Notes under the pieces: model-generated
Databases searched by the model: none
Seen by the model: the letters and a program-made list of their open reading frames with translations, nothing else
What the model was told of the DNA's origin: nothing
DNA from: Ichthyophthirius multifiliis
Taxonomy: Eukaryota; Ciliophora; Oligohymenophorea; Hymenostomatida
Reading direction: 5' to 3'
DNA length: 64,000 nt
Assembly (NCBI RefSeq): GCF_000220395.1
Contig: NW_004085877.1
Location: 27,008-91,007, forward strand
Shown: in pieces, positions 50,850-61,892 of the stretch
Position numbering within the stretch: position 1 is the first letter of the stretch
How the letters are laid out: each line of letters begins with the position of its first letter
Translations under genes and position numbers: made by a program

Positions 50850-52698
50850 AAAAAATAAACTTTCTATTCTTAATTAGAAATTAATTATTAGAACTCATTA
50901 TTATCGATGTCTAAAATAAATGAAATTTTATTTAAATTAATACTTTAATGTTCATTTTTTATAGAATCTTCATTATAAATCTATTATTAATTTTAATTGT
51001 CATCTTTTTAATATTAAGAATCAGTATAAAAACTATTATTACTTTTTTATTTTTATTATAAACTTTTATCTTATATTTCATTATAATTCGAAGTTACATG
51101 AATAAATTAATCTAAACCATCTGTTTAATATTTATTTGGAGTTTAAAGTAAATCTTAAACTTATTAAATTTAATTATGATTATTATTAAAAGACATAAAA
51201 TTATGTATAGCATTTGTATTATTCTCTTTTAATTATATTTGATTTTCTTCAGATATAAAATTTTCTTATTTTTAAAAACTTACATAGTTTCTTAAATTTT
51301 CTTAAGGTTATACTTTCTAATTCTTAATTTCTTAAATAGCATTATTTAATTCGACTTTTATCTAGTTACCAAACTATATATAATTTTTTTAATTTTAAAA
51401 TTATATTTAAATTTTACTTTTTTTAATTCAAATCCTATATTAAGATCTAATACAAAAGAATTTAAATTTTACATTACTATTTATGATTTTTATTGCATTT
51501 TTTCCATATATAATTTTTAAACTTTTAATTAATAAAAAATATTATATATATATAAATTTTAAAATAATAATACTTTACAAAGTTTCATCGACACTGTTAT
51601 TTTAATCTATAATATGCGAATTAAATCCTTTTGATATTAAAGCTAATTCAAAAGAATCATAAATTAATTAACTTTTTTAAAAAATAAAAAAATATAAATT
51701 TTAATTTTTTGCATACATAATGTTATTTTTATAAATGCTAAAGTTGATTTCTAATATATTTAGATTACTTTATATTTTTTCTTTTATTTAAGTTTCTTAA
51801 TTATATAATTCTTTATACTTTTATAATTATTGCATTTATTAATAAGCTAATGTTAATTCTTCTTTAAACTTTTATCTTTCAATTTTTAATTATTCTTTTT
51901 GTTAATTGTTTTCTTACTAAAGCATATCATTTGTATTTTTTTAATTCTCAATTTATAAGTTTAATTTTTTTATTTAATTCTAAACTTTATTTGAAAAAAA
52001 ATAAATAACATAAAATATTATTTAAAAAAAATACATTAATAATAATTTTTTTCATCTTATAAATTTTAAGGAACTTATGATTATTATTTGTCTTCTTATT
52101 CTTCTACTTTGTAATATTTTTCAATAATACTTTAAATTGACTACTAATTTTTTTCATAGATATTTAAATTTCTGCAACTTTTATTATTATCTTCTAAAAA
52201 TAAATTCAATTTATTTTCACTAAAATTATTATTCAATTTTTTTATTTTTTTATCCAAGACTAATTATATATTCTAAAAAGAGCTTTCGTTAAAAAAACTA
52301 TTTTTATTGACTTAAAGAGTTTGAATATTTTTAGGTGTTATATATTTTGTATTATTACTATTTTTTTGTTTGAAAACATTTAAAATGTTTTAATTATATT
52401 GCAAAACATTTACTTTACGGGTTTATTGTTATTATTAGCTTTATTATTATTATTTTATTGAATTTAAATTTTTGTTTTAACTTTTATTATTGAAATTTTC
52501 AATTTCTTTTACTATTTTCTACCTTATTGGGGAAGGAGTTTTAGAAATATTTTTTTCTAATTAAGTAAATGCATTTTTTATAAATGATTAATTATTATTT
52601 TTGGCTATTTGATGTTACTTTTAAGTTTTTAAATTTTGTACTGAAGATGAAATACATAACTAATTTTTAGGATAGTTTTTTGTATTTATTTTGATCAT
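50850..52698 (-). CDS. Coiled-coil protein with N/Q/S-rich ends, unknown
   Basis: Starts at complement 52696-52698 (MIKINTKNYPKNQLCISSS). The N-terminus is basic and Ser/Gln-rich with KTPSPIRQKIVKEIENF. A long coiled coil follows an intron (IENQKNTNDMLQQENNQQKE, then IERQKFKEELTLAYQQMQQL). A globular-looking patch, IYDSFELALISKGFNSHIID, follows it. The rest is Asn/Gln-rich, ending near LDIDNNEFQQLISNQEQKV at about 50870. I could not find an unambiguous TGA, so the left boundary is approximate. Four or five short introns. No family recognised. It lies on the same strand between the candidate CFAP92-like gene and the K+ channel gene. Confidence 0.62.
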
Positions 52699-52852
52699 AT
52701 TTTATTATATTATTATATATATTTTTTGTTAAATTATATAATTATATACAAATATATAAAAAAAATTAACGATATTTTTCTTTTTAAATACAATAATAAA
52801 TTATATTAAATTAATTACTGTATTTTTAAAAATAATTATAATATGTAATGTT

Positions 52853-55043
52853 TCAATTTTCTTATTCTAAAATTTTTAACTTAATTGTTTATACACAATC
52901 TTTTATTTCATCAACTTCATTTTCTACTCTACTTTTAATTAAATTAATTTTATAGGCAATTCTATCTATATGTTTTTCTAATTAAATTATATTTTATTTT
53001 ATTTCCTCTAAAGGAATTTCATCTCCAATAATAACATTTTTAAAAGTAAATTAATTTTAATATTTTGTTTTTCCTTTATCAGTTACATATGTTCTAAAAA
53101 TTTCATTTAATTTATTTTCTGTTACAATAACATTTTCATCAATTAATATTGATCTTAATTTTTATTTCTTTTTATTTAAAATTTAAATATTTAATATTAA
53201 ATATTGTAATAAATAAAATACCATAACTTTATTATTTAATTTATTAAATTAATAAGAAAATTAAATCATTTTATTTTTAATATTAACGTATTTTTATAGT
53301 ATTTTCATTATCTAATGTTTTGGAATAGCCAATACTTTTACAAAAGCATCAGCTACATAATTATATTCACTACAATTTCCAGAAAAGCAATTATAATCTC
53401 CAAAATAAGATCCTCTATTTAATATATGAGACACTTTCTTACCATTATATTAAAAATAAAACATGACCTTTTTTAAAAAAATGATAAAAAAATTATTTAA
53501 AAATAAAAATAATATAAAATACCTATCCTTCTAAAATAAAATATATTTCTTAAAATTCATCGCCTTGTTTAAGGATCGACTCTCCTCTATTATATCTAAA
53601 ATATAAATATTTTATTTAAAATATTAAATATTATGGTACTTTCTTGGCAATAATTTGAAAGCAATTTCATAGTAAAAATTAGAATCTCTAAAATCTGAAA
53701 TATGAAAAAATCTCCTAAATAGTTTAAAAATATCATTAAAAAGGTAATTGAGTAATTCCTTCCTAATAGGTTTCGGCATCATTTATAAATAATTATCATC
53801 AATCTTTAAATCACAAAGTCTATCATGTTTCCAAAAATAATTAAAATGGCAATCAATTTTTTACATAAGAGACTAAGGTAAACTCTTAGAATTAAATTTA
53901 GCTAAAAATTTTAAATAATTTATATAAATATTTATATTATATATATATACTTAAAGAAGTAATCCATCTTTATAAATCTGAACTTTTTTATCCTTCTCCT
54001 AATTTTTTTTAACTAGCCAATACATCAGTAAAATTTCCTATAATATAAGAAAAAAAAGCTATACCTAAAATCATAATAATTATCCCAATTATCTTTTCGA
54101 AATTTGTTTAAGGAGAAAAATCGCCATAACCAACTGTTGCTAAAGTAGTCATCACAAAATAACAACATATGATCAATCTTTTACTGTCTGGGTAATTATA
54201 TAATCCAAATTTTTCATAAAAACTAAGTGTTTTTCCATCTCCTATATTTGAAGTGATTACAATATACCAAATACATGCAACAAAATAAGTTAATGTAATT
54301 GCAAAAAGCATAAAACTTAAAAATTTATATAAATATCTTAAAAGAAACAAATAAGTCATTTTTTATTTTTAAGAAAATTATTCAAGCAATTAGTTTAAAA
54401 TTTCGTCCATTTTTGAAATTTCCAAAAGCCTTAAAAACTTTGGCATTCGAAAAAATCTTATTAATTTTAAACTCGGACCAGACTAAACTAAATACTCAAA
54501 AGGCAAAATAGCTGTAAAATCAATCCAAAACCAAAATTTTAAATATCTTTTGGCTATAAGCCTTATATCGCTTACTGTTTCTTAAGACTCATGGTCTTTA
54601 TATTCATGAAAAAACCTCAAAACAATATCTCCAAGAAAAAAAAACTCGATTATAATATTTAATATTTTCAATTTATCGAATTCTTCAAAACATAAACTTT
54701 AATATATTTTAGTATATATATATAAATTATATTTTAGTACTTTTTTTTTTTACTAATTAGCCATTAAGACACAATTATAAGCTATACATCCTAATATAAA
54801 TATATCCCAAATATGTTTATATGGATTGTCAATTTTTATTACAAATCTTTATAACAAACAATTTTTTTGTTATTTGGGCTCTTTTAGGTTTAATTTCATG
54901 AAATCATTAATTATTTCATCCATTTCTTGTTCGATAATTTATATGTTATTTAGTTTCCTAGAGTGTTTTGTGGGTTTTCCAAAAAGTGCTAGCTTTTCGT
55001 CGTCATTTAAATATTCTAAATTTAAATTGCTTTCTGTTATCAT
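52853..55043 (-). CDS. Cyclic-nucleotide-binding voltage-type K+ channel
   Basis: Six-helix channel subunit in the HCN/EAG/CNG group. In order: S1 HIWDIFILGCIAYNCVLM, S2 LNIIIEFFFLGDIVLRFF, S3 FWFWIDFTAILPFEYL, S4 LKLIRFFRMPKFLRLLEI, S5 FLSFMLFAITLTYFVACIWY, pore TTLATVGYGDFSP with the K+-selective GYGD filter (54108-54150), and S6 KIIGIIIMILGIAFFSYIIG. A C-linker follows, then a cyclic-nucleotide-binding domain (RGESILKQGDEFQEIYFILE; GSYFGDYNCFSGNCSEYNYV). The usual cNMP-binding Arg of the phosphate cassette is not obvious in that stretch. The tail is a short coiled coil, VENEVDEIKDCVQTIKLKIL, before TGA at complement 52853-52855. S4 has only about four positive residues. Ciliates carry many such channels that set membrane potential and ciliary beating. 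Start taken at complement 55041-55043. Confidence 0.93.
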
Positions 55044-56326
55044 AAGTTTTTCGTATATTATTTACTTTATATAGCTTATTATGTATAATTAATAAAAATA
55101 AAATGTTTTTTTTAAAAAAAAAAAATTATTTTTTGCTAATAACAAAATTTTATTAAATAAATTATTTTATTATAAAAGTTCAATATTTTATTAATTATTT
55201 TAATTTAAAGAATGCATTATATTTTAAAAATTTATATTCAATGTAATGGCAAAATTATTTTAAAAACCATTTAAATAAATAAGAAATTAGGAGTATAATA
55301 TATTTTTAAAATATAAAAAGCAAATAGTCTATAATTATTTATAATTTTTATTATAATGAATATTATTCTTTTTTTAAAATAAAATATAAGCAATTATGCA
55401 ATAAGCAAATATTTTGAAATATTATTTTAAAAATATTTTAATTTAGATATAATTAGTTATATTGTAGTAAAAAAAATATAAATAAATTATACTAAATTTT
55501 TATATTTTTATAATTTATTTATAGATTCTTTGCACAATAATTTATATAAGAAATATTATTAAATAAAAATAAATTAAAAATCATATTTGCACACTTTATT
55601 TAAAATGTTTCTTGTTAATGAAATATGGACTATATTGTATCTATAAAAATAAATTTGAAATATAAAATTTATTTTAGAAAAAATTTTAAGATTGTAAAAG
55701 GTGTTTATTCTTATTTAATAAATAAATGCTTGTATTATAATTATTTTTCGAAAAAAAAAAATGTATTTATAATAGAATAAAATATGCTGAAAAAAGTTAA
55801 TAAAAATTAATTTATAAGAAAAAACTATATATAAATTATAAAAATATCTTTTATTAAAGTTATAATTATAAATACATTATATAGAACAAATTTAATTTTA
55901 AAAAAAAGTTAAATTATAATTTTAGACTATAAAAAATAATTGAAAAATAAAATTAATCATTTTTTTTAGTTTTGTTTTAAGATATTATTAAAAATAAATA
56001 TTATTTATTTAAAATCAATTAAAATAATATTTAATTTTTAGAAAAATTCTAATTTTAAAAACATTTTTTATATTAATTATATCACAAACATTTAAAAAAA
56101 ATTCTTTTATAAATTAATTAATTGTAAGAAAAATAATTATATTTAAAAATATGAAGTACTTAAAAAAAAAATATTATAAAAATCAAATATTAACATTTAT
56201 TAAAATAAAAGAAAAAATAATTAATCATACAAATTATAAACATACATAAATATATTTATATTAAAAAGAAAAATTAATAATAATTTTATTAAAAAAACAA
56301 TTTAACAAATAAAAAAAGAGAAAAAA
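55044..56326. other. AT-rich intergenic spacer
   Basis: About 1.3 kb, almost wholly A+T, between divergent genes. No coding-like frame and no structured RNA was seen. It should carry the promoter of the secreted-protein gene at 56327, which looks highly expressed by codon use. Confidence 0.6.
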
Positions 56327-57526
56327 ATGACTAAATTATTAACTATCTTCATATTATCCTTAGCAATTTCTTCCACTTTCGCTAAAATTAAATTAGATCA
56401 CTGCTTAGAAAACGCTGGTGCTTTCGCCGACTAAGCTTAAACCTTCATCGTAGAAATAAAATCTCACTAAATGGACGTTCATAAATTCCTTAATGAAACC
56501 GTCTCCATGATCTAACAAATAAACACAACATTAACCTCTTGTAATTTCAAAGTACCCGTTTTCTTTCCTACATAAATCGCAAATTAAACCGAATGTATTA
56601 AAGATATTGAGTCTTTAGTTGCTGAAGTAGGAGCTATAGCTGTTTTAATCAAAGAAAAGAAATACCTAGATATTTTAAAATTAGTTGAACCTTTAGTTTA
56701 AACCTTAAAGAGTGCTTAAAATGACTGTAAAACACAAACACATAAAGTTGAATAAAAAATTCTTTTAAATTCTATCTATAACGTACACCCTATTTAATGT
56801 TTGAAGGAAACTATCAAATTCGTAAGAGAGGCTAAATCACTTGAAATAGAAATCTAATAAAAACACATAACCGAAGCAATTAACTAAACAGCTGTTCTTT
56901 TATAAGAATTACCCAATACTTTACTTGATTGTGGCCTCAATAAATTACATGATGAACTCAAATTTTTAGAAAATATTGATTTTGTACACTGTGGTTAAGA
57001 TTTGACAAGTCTCTATACTTTAGGAAGCAATATTCATGATGATTATAAAGCTTCAAATTTCAGTAAATTAATTCAAGACGGAAGAACTTTCTTCTAAGTA
57101 GCTATTGATTTATCTGCTGAATGTTAAAAAAAACATGCCTCTAAATTCATCTTGCAAAAATAACCTTTCTAAGATAAAATTAACTTCAACTGCTTAGGAA
57201 AATCTTTCGAATTAATCAAAGAATTATCTGATTTCGTAAAAAGTATTAAAGAAAAGAAATACGATGTAGCTATTTTAATAACTTAATTATAAAAAGTTTT
57301 AAAAGAAGCACAACCTATATGTGATGCTTGTGGTTTTGATGTAAAAATCCCAACTATTGAAGTCAAGGATGCCGAAAAATGTGCTAATGATATTGCTAAT
57401 GCAATCAATGAAATCGCTTAACTAGTTTCTGATGTGCAAAAGAAAGATTTTGCTCATATTGTTTAAGATGCTGAAAATATTATTAAAATTATTACTAGTG
57501 CTGTTTAAGATTGTAAAGCAATTTGA
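56327..57526 (+). CDS. Secreted Cys-helix repeat protein
   Basis: Single exon, 399 residues. The start TKLLTIFILSLAISSTFA after Met is a clear signal peptide with cleavage expected after AFA-like residues. The mature protein is all-helical with paired cysteines and three to four diverged repeats: KDIESLVAEVGAIAVLIKEK (then KYLDILKLVEPLVQTLKSAQ), KSFELIKELSDFVKSIKEKK (then YDVAILITQLQKVLKEAQ) and ANDIANAINEIAQLVSDVQK, each flanked by Cys. No membrane anchor or GPI signal is seen. Codon use differs sharply from neighbours (many TTC, ATC, GTC, CTC and GCT codons; CAA avoided in favour of TAA/TAG), as expected for a highly expressed gene. Secreted proteins of this shape form expanded families in hymenostome ciliates, perhaps as secretory-granule or surface proteins; that role is inference. 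Ends at TGA 57524-57526. Confidence 0.88.
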
Positions 57527-57869
57527 ATGAATATTTTTATTTTTAAAATATATATTTCTGAATATTTTTTTTAAATAAATATTAATATTATTTTTTATTT
57601 ATTATAATATATATTTTTTCTCAAAAAATAAATAAATATAATTTTTAAATATTTTATGTTTTAAAAATTTATATTTTACTTATTTTATATTATTCCTAAA
57701 ATAATAAGAATAAGTTTTCATATATTTTTTATAATTCCTTAAATAATAAGAATATTTTTCATATTTAAAAAAAAATATTATAATGATGTTTTTACATTTA
57801 AAAAGTTAATTTTTATATCAAATATAAATAAGAATTAATAAACATATAAAATAATATATACACAAACAA
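57527..57869. other. AT-rich intergenic spacer between convergent genes
   Basis: About 340 bp. Contains two near-identical copies of a short segment (TTCCTAAAATAATAAGAATA near 57690 and a similar one near 57735). No coding signal. Confidence 0.55.
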
Positions 57870-59495
57870 TCAAAGATTTTAAGAAAAATAATTTTCTAGA
57901 AGATAATTCGCTTTATTATAAAATAAAATATTTTTATTATTTAGAATTTCATTCATTAAATTTTCAAACCCTAAATTTTTCAAATATTTAATAAAAGCCT
58001 AACTATTAAAAACATTTAAAACACATATAAAAGCATCTAAAATATAAAATATTATTTCTTACAAATCTTCATCATTCTTCACATTTTAAGCTTTTTGTAT
58101 TAAAATACTATAGACTTAGCTTTCAAAGCTTTATTAGATTAAAGAAAAAGTGGCATTTTTTTATAAATTACATAAACAAATAATAGCATTATTATCAAAA
58201 TCAGCAAATTTAATAGTTAAGTTCAATATAGGGTGAAACACTATATATTTTATAATATCAAAGCTGCACACAGAAATATTTGAAAGAGCCCAAAAAGACA
58301 TTTCTCTTATTAATTAAGTATTATTTAATTCAATAAGATATTAAAAAATATCTAAAATTTTAAATTTATGAATGAGAATAGATATAGGTTCTTCATTTTA
58401 GCTCTAAATAATATTAGAAATAACTTTAAAACATAAAATTTACAAACCTTTATTATTAATTTATATTAGAAAGTCCAAAATTTTTTAAAGTAGTTTATTA
58501 GATTCTTCTATTTGAAAAACCAAAACTAATTCTTCCTGTTTTTCTTTAGTTATATAATAAAAATAAGTAATGAAATAAGAAATGCATTAAATATCATTTA
58601 TGTTATCCCATATTTATAAAATAAAAGAGTTTATGTTTTCTATCTTTTTTTTTAATTGGTAAATAATAGAAAAAAAAAAATATGAAAATTTTACTTAGTT
58701 AATTTTAAGTTATGAATCTCTTCCAATACAATTTAAAAACCATGCAAAATTAACACTTATACTTTTATTATCTATTTAATAAATTTCTTTTTTGTAAATT
58801 TTTAATATTTTCTCTACTACTTCTTAATTTAAATAATAGTTTTTTGGGTTTGTTTGATCACAAAAATAATGTCCTATTATTATAATAATCTATTTTTTTT
58901 TTAATATATAAAAACTATAAATAATTATTTTATACTGTATCTATTATGTTTATATTATTGGTATATGTGTTTAATATATTCATCAATTTATCTTTTAAAA
59001 CTATTTAATGTATTTTTATATTTTATATACAGCTCCCGATAGTTAGATGAGAAATTATATTTAAAACTAAATTTATTAAAATTTCATTTTATTCGTATTG
59101 TTTTTCTAGAATATCTGCAAAAGTTTCTAATAAACCACTTTTTACGATTTTTGAAACTATCAAATATTAATTCTATTGATTTTAAGATAAATACATATAT
59201 AATTAGTTTAAAAGTCCGATTATTTAATTTATTTATTAATTTATTATTAAATATACTAAATCTTCATAAAATTAATTTAATTCTTCACTTAAGTTCTTTA
59301 TTTTATTTTTAAATTATATAAGTTATTTATTTTTACATCAAAAGTTTATGAAAAATAAGATTTTTGCTAAATTTAAGGAATTAAAAGTAAATTCTAGAAC
59401 CTTTTTTAATTTATTTTTTAATTTATTTGTTTATTTCTAATTTCTATTCTAAATTTTTATTTTTAATAGCCTATTAATTACTAGTAATTAATCAT
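57870..59495 (-). CDS. Second importin-alpha-like armadillo protein
   Basis: From ATG at complement 59493-59495 a basic helix, KFRIEIRNKQINQKINQKK, resembles an IBB domain. Armadillo-like repeats follow: VSKIVKSGLLETFADILEK, ILINLVLNIISHLTIG, then REMSFWALSNISVCSFDIIK, which carries the importin-alpha signature E.SFWALSNI with Trp and Asn of the NLS-binding groove. The end reads AFIKYLKNLGFENLMNEIL and stops at complement 57870-57872. A TGA lies in frame near 59340; a 41-bp intron with a frame shift could bypass it, but the join is uncertain. Several AT introns split the repeats. This copy keeps at least one Trp-Asn pair that the other importin-alpha-like gene lacks. Likely a nuclear import adaptor. 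Confidence 0.72.
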
Positions 59496-59948
59496 TTTTT
59501 TATTTTAAATATTATTAATATTTTTTAATTTTTTGCTAATAATTTTTTTTTACTTCTAATTTATTTTTAATTATTTTATTAATATTATATGCTTGAATTA
59601 AGTAAAGATTTATTTAATTTAAAATTTGTATTTATAATGATAAATCAATATAAAATAAATATATTATGAAATATAAATAATAATTTAAGTATAAAAAAAA
59701 CTCTATTTCTGATATTATTAATAAATATTTATTTTTATTATATTATGACTAAAACACTTTTAATTTAATTAAAAAATTATTAATTTTTAATTTTTTTATT
59801 TAAATTAAAATGAAAATCTAAAGAAAAAAATATTTAAAAAAATACTTTTTATTTCAATAAAAAAAAAATAATATGAAATATTTTTATGTATATATAAAAA
59901 AAAATTATTTGTTTTCATATTATAGTTATTTTGTTAATTTTAAACTAA
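59496..59948. other. AT-rich intergenic spacer
   Basis: About 450 bp between two minus-strand genes, nearly pure A+T, holding the promoter of the gene to its left and the 3' flank of the gene to its right. No motif recognised. Confidence 0.55.
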
Positions 59949-61892
59949 TCAAAGCTTAGTTTTATGTTTTTCTAATAAAGTACTATCATCAATTATCATA
60001 TTAATAACATACTCAAATTTTTAATCCGAAAAGACCTTAGAAATTTATAAATAATCTTCAAATTCTCCTCCCAAAATATTGGAAATTTCTTTGGCAACTT
60101 GGATATGATTTTAGGTATATTTTTAAGCAATTTTTTTTTATTTTTCTTCTTTTACTTTTTTTAATTATACCTATTTTTCAATTATTTTTCTTTCTTCTTC
60201 TTCTTTTTTCAATCTTTCTTCTTCTTCTTTTCTCAATCTTTCTATTTCTTCTTTTCTTAATCTTTCTTCTTCTTCTTTTCTCAACCTTTCTTCTTCTTCT
60301 TTTCTTAATCTTTCCTCTTCTTCTCTTCTTTATTTTTCTTATTCTTCTCTTTATATTTTTTCTTATTCTTTTCTTTATTTTTCTAATTCCTCTTTCTATT
60401 TTCTTAAATTTTCTTTTTCTTCATTTCTTAATCTTTCTTCTTCTTATTATTTTATTTATTCAAGCATTTTTAATTCTTCATCATATTATAATCTCAAAAG
60501 TTCTTCTTATTCTAATTATTCAAAACAGCCATTTTCCTAAACAGAAACATTCTAGTTAGAATTAATCAACAAATTTTCAATAATATCCTAAATGCAATCA
60601 CTTGAATCTAAATTCTTAATCATATTAATATAATCCTAGAAACTTCCTCCCATAATCTCAGCTACCTACATAGCTTTTTACATAAGAGAATCATTAATCT
60701 TATCTTAATTAACCAAAGAACCTTATGATGTTTCAAATTCTTAAGGAGTAGATGTACTAGATCCTTATTTTTTAAACTAAAGGGCATATTCAATGATTTC
60801 TTCGATTTTTTTTCCCTTCATTTAATTACATAAGTCTGAGTATTCATCAGATTTTCCACCTACGACTTAGGCGACTATTTATGAATTATTTTCAACTTCT
60901 AAGTCTTTAATTTTTTAAGGATTATGTTCTTAGGTTTCTTTTACTTATTTTTTTAGGTCTTATTTAAGTTCTTTTTTTTCTTTTTTTTCTTGTTCTTTTT
61001 TTACTTTTTTTACTTTTTTTTCATTTTCTTTTTCTTTTTTTTATTTTTCTATTTCTTTTTTTTCTTTTTCAACCAATTTTTATTATCTCAATTTTTCTTT
61101 TGCTTATTTTTTTTAGAATTTTTTAATTTCGCTCTAAATGTTTATATCAACCACAGATTATCCATTAGAAAATTATTAATTCAAAAATTATAAAGACTAT
61201 TCATCAACATCTAAACTTACAAATACTTTAGGAGCTTATTCTGGATTTTTTATTTTTATAAAAGCATGATGGTTATGTATTTCCTTAGCCTCACATTTTT
61301 CACATAAATCATAATCAGGACATACATAGCATTTATATCTGACACCTAATATAGGGTTAGTTTCACATCCATCACATGTAAATCCACTATGAATAGCTTA
61401 TTTTTCAAGTATAATGGACTTTTCTAAAGCTTTCTGTTCATCAGTAGGTTACTTTTATTCTTTATTTTTTTCCTATAGCTCGTTTTTTATTTATTAGATA
61501 ATTTTAGGGATCTATTATTTTATTTCCATATTAACTATTTCTTTTATGAGTTTAGTTCTTTTTTGTGTTTTTTTGATTTTTTTTTCTTTCTTCTCATCAT
61601 CAGAAGATGAAGGTTAGATAATTTATTAGGAATTTTTTTAATTATTTATTTCATTAACTATAATACTTATTACTGTTATGGATAATTTTTAGCAATTTTC
61701 TTTTATTTTTTCAAGATTTTCGTTAGATTAAATTATTTTTTCATCTAATGATGGGTCTGTGAGTATTAATTATATCTATTATTAACTAGTTAATTTTAAT
61801 TAGTTTTTAATTTATTATTCTAATTATTCAAAGCTTTCTAATTCGCTTTTTAACAGTATTGTTTTGAAAAAATATTTGATTTTTATAAGCAT
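59949..61892 (-). CDS. ZZ zinc finger and UBA-repeat protein, p62/NBR1-like
   Basis: Starts at complement 61890-61892 with [20 protein letters not shown], a possible PB1 domain (basic beta-grasp start). After a K/E-rich linker comes a ZZ zinc finger: [20 protein letters not shown], then [20 protein letters not shown] ending HH, with all metal ligands present. Downstream are three UBA-like three-helix units: [37 protein letters not shown] and [19 protein letters not shown] highly charged coiled coil made of 8-residue repeats separates the second and third. PB1-ZZ-UBA is the architecture of p62/SQSTM1 and NBR1, receptors that carry ubiquitinated cargo into autophagosomes. Animal members have one UBA (NBR1 also an FW domain); three here is unusual, and no FW domain is seen. 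An LIR was not identified. Stop at complement 59949-59951. It appears to be a single exon. Confidence 0.85.
60209..60328 (-). repeat. 24-bp tandem repeat encoding a charged octapeptide
   Basis: Five consecutive 24-bp units with few differences, close to TCAATCTTTCTTCTTCTTCT plus TTTC on the plus strand. On the coding strand each gives RKEEEERL. Degenerate copies continue to about 60440. The octad would form a rigid single alpha-helix rather than a heptad coiled coil. Confidence 0.9.

Noticed and set aside
60990-61193. Plus-strand poly-Phe frame
   Set aside because: Antisense of the lysine/glutamate-rich coiled coil in the ZZ/UBA gene.
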